A stretch of 64,000 nt of DNA from Bryoerythrophyllum caledonicum. Lineage: Eukaryota > Streptophyta > Bryopsida > Pottiales > Pottiaceae. Under the pieces are notes generated by a model. It worked only from the letters and a program-made list of their open reading frames with translations. It made no database searches and was not told the origin of the DNA. The stretch lies in assembly GCA_963971425.1 (NCBI GenBank), contig OZ020519.1, forward strand, positions 10,990,028-11,054,027, written 5' to 3'. Of the stretch, positions 47,586 through 59,850 are shown piece by piece (position 1 is the stretch's first letter; every line of letters starts with the position of its first letter). A program made the translations under genes and the position numbers.

Positions 47586-48390
47586 GCTCCTACTCAAGTG
47601 TGTATATCCTCCTAACCACTGTGCGTTTTCAACTTTTTGATTGTGTTCCATGTGTGCGTGTATGTGATGGGCTAGAGTCTTGTCAGTTTTCATATGTATT
47701 GTGGATGTGTATATTGTGCATGTCCAATCGTGTGATGTGTATGGTGGTTGGATAGGATGGGAGTCAGTTTACTTAAGTCCTAAATGTTTTAGAGTCAGCA
47801 GAGGCAATCGGGATCGGCAGTTGGGATGGGCTTGGGTGCTGGTCTTCCTACCTCATAACAATTTGCATGCCTTGCGAGGGTGTCCTCACCATATATGTGG
47901 GATTTGTGATGTATGCTAGTAGTATTTACATGAGATCATCGTTCTGTCTTTCTGTAGAGTATAGGATCAAGTATGTTGGTTTGACCTAGGATAAATGGTT
48001 CATATTATGACTCCTCTACTTGTTTTTTTGGAAACCCCTACCTTGAAATTGATGGATTGCAAAGTTATTTAGCGTGTCCTGATTAATATATTTTTATTTT
48101 TGAAAATGATTGTCGTCTGCATTGTCAATTTTGAAGGCCTCTAAGATTTTTGTTGGATTGGATGGTAGCAGCTCTGGCCATTTTTTGATGTGGTGTATGG
48201 ATCTTGTGTTTTTTTGTATCGAAGGGGCTAAGATGTTTTATTCATGGTTATCCCACTTTTGGAATGGTTGTGATTGATTGAGGTTATTGCACTATTGATT
48301 GATTGATTGAAGCATGCAGGTGATTTCAACCATCGGGGGAGTCTAAATTGAGCAATCAAATTTTGAGCATGTGCATGTACACCATGCAAA
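47586..48390. other. No gene recognised
   Basis: It contains a short GATT repeat at about 48,290-48,310. Otherwise nothing supportable. Confidence 0.5.
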
Positions 48391-50499
48391 TATAGTCGGA
48401 GCCGTTGTTGTCACAGTGAGTGGGCGCTCAACATAGTTGTAAATGGGAAGGATCATGCGAAGTGCATAGTTTGCACAAACATTGGTCGAAAAGATAAACT
48501 CCTCAAGCCAAAGACAAATAATCTCTTGGAGCATGAAGGTCATTGCAAGGTATTTTCTGTTCTTTTAATGTCAAGTCTCTTACTTTGCTCCATAGTTTTT
48601 AATTCTCACATAATTTTCATTGCAACTCTTATCTTCAGGCTAAGAAGGACGGGGAAGTGAATGGTGTAAAGGCGGACAAGATCTACATCAAACCAAATTG
48701 TATGCATCAGAAGAATATAAGGGATTTTGCCAAGCGATTGCCCACAACTATTCTTCAACAAGTAATTAACATGAATTATTGACATGAGGCGCAAGAAGTG
48801 CATGCAATTTGCGACAATATTTCAAGTACTCCAGAGTGGTAGGCCAATGCTGGAGTTTGAAGAGCGACAAAGGTTGTATAACTTCTTGGAGTTTCCAGAT
48901 TGTCCCAAAATGTAGTGGTCCCATTCATCTAGATGGGTGATGACTGAGGCCATGTATGAGGTGGTAAGTTCCCTGATAAACTATTTTTTTTTCTTGGGAG
49001 TTGGTGGGTGGCTGCCGCTTTACTTTTGTTTTGGTAGGGGTGCTTATGTGTGTATGTGTATATAGTGCAAGTTTAAGAGTTGGTGTGACATGCTTTTGTT
49101 GTAGGAGGGTTGATTGGAGAGGGTTGCGTTAAATGTTCTTTTTGTTCTCGAATGATCCATCCGTGGGCTGCCATCTATTTCTTTGCATAGTAGAGGGGGC
49201 CTCTAATTTAATGGAGCAATTGCCAAGTTGGTTCAAGGTGTCGTTGGCGTGAATTGGGTCGGGGGTTGTCTCATTGAAATGGGAGGGCAATGTTGATGAT
49301 TAGAGGGGTTGCTTGATTATAAATGGGGGGCTGTGTTGATGGATGGGAAGGCTGCCTTCTTGAAATTGAATGACTATCGTGCTTGAATTAGAGGGGCTGC
49401 CTTGATTGAAAGGGGGTGGACAACACAGTCCGCATTATTTGTGTACATTCAGTTGCATTTAAGAGGGAGGCTTGAGCATGGGCTAGAATGTTTATGCAGG
49501 TCCCTTGTGAATGCCAATGCATCAACAATCTGTTATGTGCATTGTGCATGTCAAAGACCATATGAAGGCGAAGGTGGGATATACAAATTTTATTGCCATC
49601 TCATGTGAGGAGGTCACGACGGTCAATAATTCACCATGGATTTACATCCATACTTGCGTTGTGGAGAATTGGCGGCATGTCCCCTTGCTTCTCAAAATCC
49701 ACAAAGTCATTGATGGCTCAAAGGGTGGTCACATTCTCCCGGTGTTCATAAAGGTGTTGAAAGAGCGTGGAGGACTCAACGCCATCGACGTTCAACGGGA
49801 CTTGTCAGCATCAGAGCTTATGGACATGCAATTTTCCTGGGCAACATCAATGGAGTCTCTACGCAACTTAGAGAGAAGTATGCTCCCTTCTCTTAAAGTT
49901 TGCATTGTTTTGCTCACATATAACTTGGCATTCAAGGTCGTGAGCAAAATGGCGATCATGGAGGCAATTGAGCGTTTGTTGGCGACAACATACAACTACT
50001 TTAGCAAGAGCCCCAAACGTGTGCAGGGATTTCAAGGACTTGGATGCAGTGATGGAGTGTCGTGGGCTAAAGTTGCTCCACAACGTTAGCACACTTTGGA
50101 TTAGTCTCTTGGACCCTATAAGGCGCTTGATTTCTGAGTACCAGCCAGTGCTTGCAAAAAGTATCAACTCCAAGGAGGCTGAGGCTATTGTAGAGGTTAG
50201 TACATGCACCTATGACCGTGGTTTTGTGGTTATTTAATGGATGATAAAGTCTTATAAGTATCGATTGAGAAAAAATATCTCATTTTCAGGAATAAAACCA
50301 TTGCAATCACATGTACATTCGAGTCCAATGAATTTGCAAAGGAGGAAAAAAGACACACAAAATTGTAGAAGTAATATCCATTTCCAAGCAAAAAAGTGTA
50401 CAAAATTAGAGCAGTGGCTCTTTCACTCTCACTACATTTTCATTACCAATAAAGAGATGCTCATACAGCGTAGAAGCACTATAGTACAACACTAAACAC

Positions 50500-50880
50500 T
50501 GATGTGTTGTTTTAGACAAGTGATTTGTACAAGTCTCTTAATTTTGTTGAAGCTTAAATTAGGTGCATCCATGAAGACATCCATATCAAGATCTAATCTA
50601 CAGACTATGGTGAAGATATAATAAAGATGCTTACAATATATCCATTGCCCACGTTTGCCAAGTGACTTTTTGTTCATGTCTTTGACGGATAGGCAGCTAC
50701 AATTAGGGAATTGGCCAATGTTTAGAAAGTATTTTGAGACCTTGAAGATGCTTATGGACTCAAAGGGCATGATCTATCTGAATCCTCGTCGAGGAATCAT
50801 ATTCCACATGCATATTTTGCCATCAATGCACAATACAGATGCAAAATTGTTTTGTTTTGATGATGTATATTTGGAGCTTT
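50500..50880 (-). pseudogene. SWIM zinc-finger domain fragment
   Basis: On the - strand the frame reads FLNIGQFPNCSCLSVKDMNK, then WIYCKHLYYIFTIVCRLD, giving the CxC ... CxH pattern of SWIM zinc fingers, and ends DVFMDAPNLSFNKIKRLV. A TAG at about 50,780 interrupts the upstream in-frame part (DGKICMWNMIPRRGFR). SWIM domains occur in Mutator-type transposases and related plant proteins. It lies in the large gap of the hAT gene. Confidence 0.6.
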
Positions 50881-51122
50881 GAGATTTCTTCGAATGTTCT
50901 TTCCAAACCCCATAGTTGGATGTATGTCCGGCCAATTCAAGGTTGGGAATTGTTAGATATCTAGCGGGATTGGGACCTTTTTGGGACCTAGGGTCCTTTT
51001 GATACTGGTTACTTGTTAATGGGTACATAGTGTATACCCTTGAAAGGGGGAAGTAGTTCCATACTACTAACCCATGCCCGGTGGGCATGGACTTAGTGGT
51101 GGAATGAACGGACACTTCACTC

Positions 51123-51168
51123 ACGCCGGCCCCCTCCGGGGACCGGCGTTCTTCTTCTTCTTCTTCTT
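51123..51168. repeat. GC-rich hairpin followed by (TTC)n
   Basis: Arms ACGCCGGCCCCC (51123-51134) and GGGGACCGGCGT (51138-51149) pair with one mismatch around a 3-nt loop. Six TTC units follow. It stands out from the AT-rich surroundings. Confidence 0.85.
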
Positions 51169-51473
51169 GTCTAGCGGCGTGCTCCCATCTCCAAAACGTT
51201 TCCTTGGAGATAGCTCCATGCACTCGGCCAATTGGAATCCGACATTTTTGAAGGAAATAATCTTCTTTAGGGTAAGATTTGTGCCTATTTTAAGTAGCCA
51301 AACATTTGGAACTTGGTGGACCACATCCATTAAGGAAATTCCTGCATGATTTTGTCTCTATAGTAAGTACCTTTCAATTCAAATTTTTTTAGATTGCGTT
51401 TTGAGTTTACGGATTTGTAACTTTACAATGATGGAGTCCTTCTTTTGCTTCATCCAAATAATTGCGACCTTTT

Positions 51474-52769
51474 TTTAGAGGTGGAGGAGTATGCAGAAAC
51501 TTATAGCTTTCGTTTGGAGCACAATTGGTGAGCTATGAACGAACTTCCGTTGGCTCTGCCACGGAATCCTATCCCTATGGTATTCTATCACTTTTACCTT
51601 ATTATATTTTAACATCAAGTTGTTGTTATCTATGAAATTTTCATTCTTACATTTGATTGATTCTTTGATTGTTTCTTTTTTTGTCAGTATTTCTTCTTCC
51701 ACTTATCTTGTTGTTTTTTTGTAGTGCACCCGTTTATGGGATCAACTATTTGCGCGGGACGCTCTTGTGCAATCCAAGTTCTGCATCACCAATAATATTG
51801 AGAACAATATGCTCTGGAACATGTTGCCTTTTAATAAGTAGCATATGCAAGGAAATGTACCATGGAGGGGTCCTCATGATAAAGATGATGAATTTTTAAA
51901 GGCTTTTATTGAGACCACTACCAAGGTTGGAGAAGACGAAGAAGAAGAAGATGAAGAACTTCAGTCCTCAAACGAGGACAAAGGAAAAAAAGTTTATGTT
52001 TGTTTGACCACTAAATCCATGTCCACCAAACATAGGTTTAGTAGTATAAAACTACTCCTCTCTCTCTAAAGTACGCCAAAATTGGAGACATTGTATTAAA
52101 TTGGAATGCTTCTATTAGTTTGTTGCAATTCTATCATTTGTTGTTTTGACTCTTTGAATATTTTCTTTTCATATTTGAATGTTGATTTGTTTTTCTTATG
52201 TTTTATGTTTATTGGCACGTGCCTCTATTTGAGCTTGCCAATCTATTGGAGACATATATTGGTTGTTGAAGAAGACCTTGACATCTTCAAGGCTCTTCTA
52301 GAGCCACTTATCCCCATATCATCTATTTTTGGGGTAGTTGAGAAGCGTAAAGTCGTGCGGCGTGACCCTAAAGACCGTCTAGGGAAGAAACTAAAACACA
52401 ACCGCGTTCTTGCTTGTGAGTAAGTTCTTGCCTTGATGTTGATATACATTGTATACTTATCATATTTTATCATATCAACATATTTTCTAACTTCTTAAAT
52501 TGTTTTACAAAGCTTTGGAAGCTGCCTATTCTCTTGCTTCATTAATGCCTTTGGAATTTAAACCATCTTCAAGCCTATTCCTTCTACAGTATGCAGAACA
52601 AACAACTCAAACTCAAGCCTCTAGGACATCTCCATCTTCATGGCAATCCAAGCATACTAATGATCGTCAAGTTTTTAAGATTATAGATGATGAGGCTCAT
52701 GTGGGTACAAATATCGAAGATAGGTATGAGGATAGTGAAACTAGTGGTAGTCCTGGTATTTATCAATAG
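51474..52769 (+). other. Coding-like exon blocks of an unidentified element
   Basis: Blocks: about 51,474-51,579 (VEEYAETYSFRLEHNW, one stop, then LPLALPRNPIPM) ending before GT. 51,731-52,010 after 'ttttgtag' (LWDQLFARDALVQSKFCI, one stop, then NVPWRGPHDKDDEFLKAF and an acidic tract EDEEEEDEEL). About 52,250-52,420 (EEDLDIFKALLEPLIPI, KVVRRDPKDRLGKKLKH). 52,512-52,769 after 'tacaaag' (LEAAYSLASLMPLEFK) to a stop. The blocks look like one former multi-exon gene, perhaps of the transposon that also left the SWIM fragment, which lies on the other strand. Family not recognised. Confidence 0.4.
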
Positions 52770-53945
52770 TAGATATAAGTGTTTGTTTTTATTTGGATTT
52801 GAGTTGTCTTTACTTGGATTTTATTTGAATTCACTATATATTGTTTATATATTTGTGTTTTCAGAGTTATATGCATGTTATTTCATATATGATTTTCTAA
52901 AGTCAAATGATTCTAAAGAAAATTTATACATAATTGCATCATGTATTCTTCTCTCAAGTTCAATGAAGTGCAACTTGAAAGTTTCAAATACAATATATCT
53001 CAAATGTATATAAACATTTATTTCTCTTGTAATTTTTTTGTAATGTTTTTCATTCCAAGGCAATAGGGTATTTTATGAAACTTTAACAATTGATTTGTTT
53101 CTTTCATTTCAAACATCATCCCATCATTATAAGTCTTATGACCCCATAGTGTATAAGTATCCACAACCTTTGGCCCTCTTATGAGTCTAAATTGCATAAT
53201 ATCTTTATAAAGCTGCATTAATTTTCTTGCTTAAGTCCACTTTTTCTCTGCTCACTACTCACGGCTCACAGCTCATGGCTCACAAAATAACATTCTCCGC
53301 CTTTCTAGGGATAATGGCGTTGATTCCTATGATTGAGACCTTAGAGATGTTGATCACATTTGTATAGAACCAAAATGTATTCATCCAAGATTTTGTTGCA
53401 GCGCTCTTCGCATGTGACGGTCAACTTTTCAAACACCATATTGACCTTGCCACTTTGTATTGCAGATATGAATTCACGAATTTTGGATCATTGTTGGAAC
53501 TATTATACTTCAACTTTTTTTGAAGTGGGATGTTGACCTCAACACTCAACGTGAGCAGCTGATGTAGAAAGCTGGCTCCAAGCAGTCAATGTTCAAACTT
53601 ATTATGGCGTACAATTACAAGTGTGCGTGCACAAAATCATTTAATGTGTACACACTATCAAAGATCTGGTGTGTAGCCCAGGCCAACACTCCTCTTGCAA
53701 GCCGCTTCCCCAGACTTCCAAAGATTGTCGTGGTTATGGTTTGGGGCTCGGTTGAAGATGAAAGTACATCTAGCTCGTTAACTTTCTTGAAGTTGCGTCT
53801 CTACAATGCTTTTGATGGTCACATTGGTGTGGTCGACAGTATATTTTCTTAGAGGCTTTTTGAGTTGGAGACCTTTCTGTTTGATGAAGCATTCGATATT
53901 TGGTACAAGACCATAGAGGGATTCCATTACAGCTTTGAGGAGTAG

Positions 53946-56378
53946 GATGCTTGTGTAGAAGGTTTTGTGCCTTCACTTCATTGTGGTTGATTTAAGAGTT
54001 TGTGTGTATCCTAATGTTTTCCTATCACTTGCATTTTCAACTTGTATGCATCCTATTTGAATTATATTTCAGAGTGCTAGTGCTGCAGATTTTAATGATC
54101 ATATATGCGTGTTCAAGATTGCATGACAAGGGGCTGTGGTGGTCCATTGGGCAGTCCATGGGAGGGGTTGTTTTTTATTGCTCATGCCTTGAGGTATGCT
54201 TCAGGAGCTGCCAAAGAGCAAGGACGCTTGTAAATGCCCAAAGCTCTTCTGCCGACTAGATTTGGAGTGTGCATGCCCCATATGTGGTTGTGTAGATTGA
54301 AGTATAGTTCTAAATTTGGGGGGTCTTGTTGTTTTATTTCTTTATTGTCGTGTTTGGATTTGAAAGGTGGTTGCCTTTATGGAGGACGTTGGCAGTCGCC
54401 TGCGATGCAATGGGACTCTGCTTGCAATTGGATTTTGGATGTTGTGGCTCATGGTTGCTTGAGCCCAAGGCTCTTTTGAATGGGTTGTGCATGTAAAGCT
54501 TTAGTCCTCTTTATAGCCTCAATTGCACTAGAATTTTTGGTTGGAAGCCCAAAATTGGTCCAAGACATTTTAACATTTGCCAATTTACATACTTCAAAAA
54601 ATTCTGAAGCACCATATTGCAGGTTTGTGCTAGTTCTCCCTAGACAATACAATCATTCAGAAAGAAAAGATAAGAACATAAAAAAATTGCCACCTAGTAC
54701 TAGTTATTTTTTCGCTTAGTTGCTAATCTGCTTGCTTTTGTGTATTGTACCAGCCACACGCTTTCCTCCTCCCATTGTCCCTTAGTGCCAAAATGACTGC
54801 TACATCCAAAGCAATGCAACCATGGTGGCTATCTTCTCAAATCCAAAAAAGGGGTTGGTTCTTGGTTTGAAATCGGCTTGGGTGTGGCAAATCTTGTAAT
54901 ATTGAGGTATCATTGTATTAATTATCCTCCAGAATGTGAGGTTCATTAATGGTTGCCGGTTCAACTACAATTTTTTTTGTAGATTTATGTGGAACTAAGT
55001 AAAATGGACCAATTCACCAAAGAGTTTTATCACATTTTTGGAATTGCAAAAATTGCTTTAATATTTAAAATTTTGTTCCATTTTTTCATTCATCATCTAA
55101 CATATGGATTTGCAATGAGGATGATACACTATTAGAAAGATGGTATGAGACAACCAGTAATTTCACCAAATAGTGTCTAGCTTTGGTATTTTGTGTTGGT
55201 ATTTAATATACTCAATGGTCATCTTATAGCATCTGTAATAAAAGTAGTGTGGAATTTTTCTTAAATCTTAAATAATTTTTGATAGGAAAACAATATGAAT
55301 TTCTAATTAATGGGGCTTGGTGAAATGTAAAACAATACCTTGATAATTCTTACATATGTTTTCAATATTTTTTAAAAAAAATCTATTTAAAATTACTTAG
55401 AGAATTTTGAGTAATCGTTTTTTTTTTTAAAGGATGTGATTTAATGTTTCACATCACTCACAATGAAATAATTTCAAGATTGTGTAGTTGACCTCTCGAA
55501 GTTTCACTCTTATTTACACCAATTCAAATTTGAGAGCAATAGAAAGAAGAAATTCTTAGTCCTTAAAAAGTCAAACAAAATCATAAACAGACATATTTTT
55601 TACTACTTGTGAAATCTATTCAAATTGAAGATTTAGAAATCATCTATCATGGTATCATTTTACATTTTCAAAACAATATTTCACTCAAAGATCCTCCAAA
55701 AATTTCAAGGGAATGATTTTCACCTGTAGTATTGTGACAATTTTGTACACAGCTGTAGAAAATAATTTTGGAAAAATACTCATGGTGATAGACAAGGGAA
55801 AAAGTAGCGATAAATTAATACCCTCGGTTTCTCCAAATCATTTGTACTGCAGCAATAGAAATCTATAAACATGACAACATAATATAGCATGGGATTCCAT
55901 GATGGTAAGAAACAAGGATCTAGCACAATACAATGTGGATGATGATCCTACTCTGCAAAAACTGAGTGCGATCCTCCAATCAATACTGTGCATTGGGTTA
56001 TTACTTTTTCACTGCATGTGGGGTCTGCATAGTAGAATGTCGAGATTGATAATGTAGAATATTAAATGTTGAGATTGATAATGTTGGATATTAAATGTAG
56101 AGATTGATAATGTAGAGATTGATAATTGCGAGTCACCATGTTACTATTGTGAATGAAGTTCTTGGCATTTACTATTAGATTGGAATGATACCATGGTTTT
56201 TGAAAATATATAAATATTTGAGACAAACTTAAAGCCATTCTCTGGTAGACTTTTGTGTTTAAAGATAAGTAGATCCCAAAATTTCTATGACAATTTCACA
56301 TCAAGCACTCATAAATTGTTCATTCAAGTAAGAAGGAAACAAAAACTTTCATTTCCAATCTAGACGGGAGGATCTCCA
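53946..56378. other. AT-rich DNA, no gene recognised
   Basis: No supported ORF or inverted-end element. A short tandem repeat lies at 56,042-56,127. Confidence 0.5.
56042..56127. repeat. 29-bp tandem repeat
   Basis: 'gagattgataatgt' recurs at 56,042, 56,071, 56,100 and 56,115, giving periods of 29, 29 and 15 with 'atattaaatgt' between. Confidence 0.85.
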
Positions 56379-57333
56379 TTAACCCCTAAGGTACCAAGGC
56401 AGTTTTACACCAAAAACACTTCAAAATTAATGGATTCTAGTGCAATGAATAAAGAAGGTAACAAAAACTTTTATTTTTAGTTCTGACCGTAGGATCTCAA
56501 TAAAGGCTTATTAAGTAATACGTGTACAAAATTTCATAAACTTTGACCGCACGGATTGAAAGATTATAGTGTTTGAAGTCAAGCAAATGGTTCATTTTCT
56601 TCCCTGCGTTTAGTGGATCAGCAGACTTTGACTTCACTTGGCGTCAAAAAATTTCACTACACAAGGTCTAAATCTATTACCATCTTGTCAAGCATGATGT
56701 TAGCTCCTTACACACCAATTTTTAGAGGTAGAGACAGGGTGTAGCATATTCAAAACAAGTGTGCAAGGAGTGGAGGCTCAAAATTTGTTAATTCACACTT
56801 TAATTTTTTTTGAACTTAATATGTCTTTGATTGATAATCCGAATGGTTAATAAGAAGATTTACATTACATATTGTTGTGGAAAAAATAAAAAGTGAAAAA
56901 TATGAAGATCTCTAGGTTTTACGTGGAAAAGAAGAAGTTTTTTTGGTACCTTGCCCGACAATGAGTGACAATGTGTGAAAATGTTTGACTTGGGTTGGTA
57001 TGCTATTTTTCACTAAAGACAAGGACTTCTTTTTGACAACATGAAGGGAAATGATATTACTTGCGAGTACTGAAAATCTCACTTTCAATAGAGTGTCCTA
57101 TCAAAAGTTTTTGGAGGTGCCCGAGGTGCCCGCCCTCCCCATTTGAAATTAAAAACCCTATAACTTTATCATCAAATGTCCAATTTAGGAAAAAATTGTT
57201 TTCCCACTAAGGTCTTGGTAATGCCCTTCTATGGTAAGAATTTCAAAGATGAATGTTTGAAATTGACAGCACAGGAACCTGACCGAATTTTCAAAAAGCC
57301 CGTTTTGGACACTTGGTCCTTTAGGGGTTAACC
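56379..57333 (+). mobile_element. Family A element 1 of an abutting trio
   Basis: Borders TTAACCCCTAAGGTACCAAG and GGTCCTTTAGGGGTTAA. All family A motifs are in forward order. The right TTAA (57330-57333) is at the same time the left TTAA of the next element. Length is 955 bp. Confidence 0.9.
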
Positions 57334-58458
57334 CCTAAAAGCCCAAGGCATTTTCCCTCATGAAACACTCCAAAACTACCACCATCAACAAGTGGCAACA
57401 AAATCTAACATTAAAGTCTAATTATAGACTTTTAAACCATACAATCGTAAAATAGAAACGTATATGAACTTACAATACAAATTTGGTTGCAATCCACCGA
57501 ACGGATGTGAAGATTATAGCATTTGAAGTGCAAAGAAAAGTATTTTTCCCCCCTTGCCGGGCAAGGTCAGCCTACTTTGACTAGGCAAATCTTCTAGTCT
57601 TTACATTGAAATGTAATCAAATCTTTTACCAATATGACTTATATGTTGTTAGCTATTTGTGTGCAAAATTTGAGGTCATTCGAGGGGTAATAGATGTAGA
57701 AATATACACTTTAGTGAAAGGGGGTACAAAATGATGACAATTACTACATAAGTGATATGAAATTGTTTGTTTCATACAAGTTGTTGCATTTGAGAATCCC
57801 AATGGTGGAAACTTTCAATTTATTTTTTCACTAATTTTCAAATTTTATTTTATTTTTTCACTAATTTCACTAATCAACGACTAAAATTAGTAAAATCTAC
57901 AATTTTCATGAATATATTGCATAAATAAAGCATTGTGGGGAAGGGCAGTGCTTGAAATTGGGTGGCCAATTGTCCCGTTGTTGACCGCCCTCACAACTGG
58001 ACAAGAAAAAATTTAAAAAGTTTTTTTTTTGTTGGCGGGCCTATTTCTGGCGCGAGATGTAGGCAGGCCAGCTGACGGCTAGTTGTTTGCTGTTTTTTTA
58101 AAAAAATATTTTAACAACACTTTTAATAATTTTCAAAGCTTTTTCTACTTGGAATTCGTGCATAGAAGTCTAGACTCCTTTCCTCGCCCTTTCTGTCCCA
58201 AAATTCTGCCCCATTTTTCTCCTCAAATTGCATTGGTTGGCATGGCTGCCCCTATAGTCCAGACTCCCCATTTTGACCTTTGAAGGCTAATGACTTTTGA
58301 ACCAAAAGTCCAAAATCATATTTGAAAAATTCCCCATACAGATTTCATCAAGGACAGTGTCAAATTTTCATAAGAATCGGAGTATTTTTTCCACTCAAAG
58401 GTACATGCCCAAAATCCAAAACGTACGCCCCAAGTACACTTGGGCTATTAGGGGTTAA
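57330..58458 (+). mobile_element. Family A-related element 2 of the trio, diverged
   Basis: Borders TTAACCCCTAAAAGCCCAAG and GGGCTATTAGGGGTTAA. The start ('gaaacactccaaaactacc') resembles the diverged copy at 919-1734. Near 57,935-58,085 it contains a GC-richer insert ('ggtggccaattgtcccg', 'cgggcctatttctggcgc'). Length is 1129 bp. Confidence 0.8.
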
Positions 58459-59381
58459 CCCCTACATGACCAAATCCCTTAGCGGAGACGTTTTTGATTT
58501 TAGGCAAATATCTAAAATTCGAGAAAATAATCTTTTTCTTGAAATTTTTATGTTCTAGATTGTCCATGATGAGAGCTTTGTGGAGGTGTTTTTATCATTT
58601 TTTTTGGATTCATGGTTTGAAAGTTAGTACCACTCAAAATTTGAAATCGGGACTCCGCGCAACTCCATAATTCTGCTAGAAGTTTCTATTGACATTGGGA
58701 TTTTTCATATATGTAGAGAACATTAGTTTCTTTGAAAATGTCCAAAAAAAATTCTTGTCTTCAGTGCAAATTTCTTTAAAAAACTAAAGTCAAACATTTT
58801 TACACATTTCTTGCAAGCAAGGAAAAAAACTTCATCTTTTCTACATAACTTCATATCTTTCATTTTTTTATTTTTTCAACAACAACATGTGGTGGAAACC
58901 TTCTTATTGACCGTTTGGACTATCATTCTAAAACATATTGAGTTCACAAAAAAATAAAACGTGAATTGGCAATTTTGAACCTCCACTCCTTGCAGACTTG
59001 TTTTGAATATGCTACACCCCGTCTCTACCTTTAAAAATTGGTGGACACGGAATTAACATCATGCTTAACACAATGGTAAAAGATTCAGACCTTGTGTAGT
59101 GCAAAAATTTGATACCAAGTGAAGCCAAAGTTTACTGATCCATTGATTGGAGGGATGAAAATGAACCATTTGCTTGACTTCAAACACTATAATCTTTCAA
59201 TCCATGGTGTCAAAGTTTTTGAAATTTTGTGAGTATACGACTTAGTAAGACTTATTTGAGATCCTACAGATTTGTAGTTTAAATAAATAAACGGTTATGT
59301 TTTCTTCCTTACTCATTGCACTAGAATCAACAATTTTGAAGTGTTTTTGGTGTAAAATTGTCACTCTCTTTTAGGGGTTAA
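58455..59381 (-). mobile_element. Family A element 3 of the trio, reverse
   Basis: Borders TTAACCCCTACATGACCAAA and CTCTTTTAGGGGTTAA. Family order is reversed ('gaagtgtttttggtgtaaaattgtc' near the right end). It shares its left TTAA with element 2. Length is 927 bp. Confidence 0.88.
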
Positions 59382-59850
59382 GACTAATCAATTAACATAC
59401 TTACAAGATTTCATCAACTTTGACCGCATACATAGACATATTTTAGTGTTTGATGTAGATAAAGTGGTTCATTTCCTTCCTTGCATTGAGGGGATCACCA
59501 AACTTTGACTTCACTTGGTTTTAAATTTTTGCACTACGCAAGGTCTAAATTTTACACCATCATATTGATCATGATAGTGCTTCCTTGTACATCAATTTTT
59601 AAATAAAGAAAAGGATGTATCATATTCAAAAACAATTGTGCAAGGAGTGGAGGTTCAAAAAGTGCCAATTCATGTTTTGTTTATCGTGAACTTAATATGT
59701 TTTTATATTGTAATCCAAATGGTCAATGAAAAGGTCTACACCACAACTTGTCATAGAAAAAAATTTAAGTAAAAAAAATATGAAGATCTTGCCCGCACTT
59801 AAGAAGTTTTTCTTTGATATAGCATAACTTTTGGTCCATAGATCCAATGA
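59382..59850 (+). repeat. Family A fragment, forward, both ends lost
   Basis: It starts in the part 'ttacaagatttcatcaactttgacc', continues through 'gtgtatcatattcaaaaacaattgtgcaaggagtggagg', and fades after 'cataacttttggtcc'. A short (AC)n/(AT)n tract follows at 59,852-59,872. Confidence 0.75.

Larger units (their letters stand above)
48391..53945 (+). pseudogene. hAT-type transposase gene, decayed, multi-exon
   Basis: Exon-like blocks in order. About 48,409-48,549 has a BED-like zinc finger (CIVC ... HEGHC) ending at a GT donor. 48,639-48,963 runs from an AG acceptor, with QFATIFQVLQSGRPMLEFEE and a frameshift and stop. 49,501-50,195 has FIAISCEEVTTVNNSPWIYI and VENWRHVPLLL, a frameshift near 50,010, then LKLLHNVSTLWISLLDPIRR, and ends at a donor. 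53,309-53,945 begins at an acceptor with two stops and holds IQDFVAALFACDG and the hAT dimerisation motif VWGSVEDESTSSSLTFLKLR. Known hAT proteins have this order. A stretch of about 100 residues is missing around 49,845. The 3.1 kb between 50,195 and 53,309 is an intron-like gap holding other elements. Confidence 0.7.
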
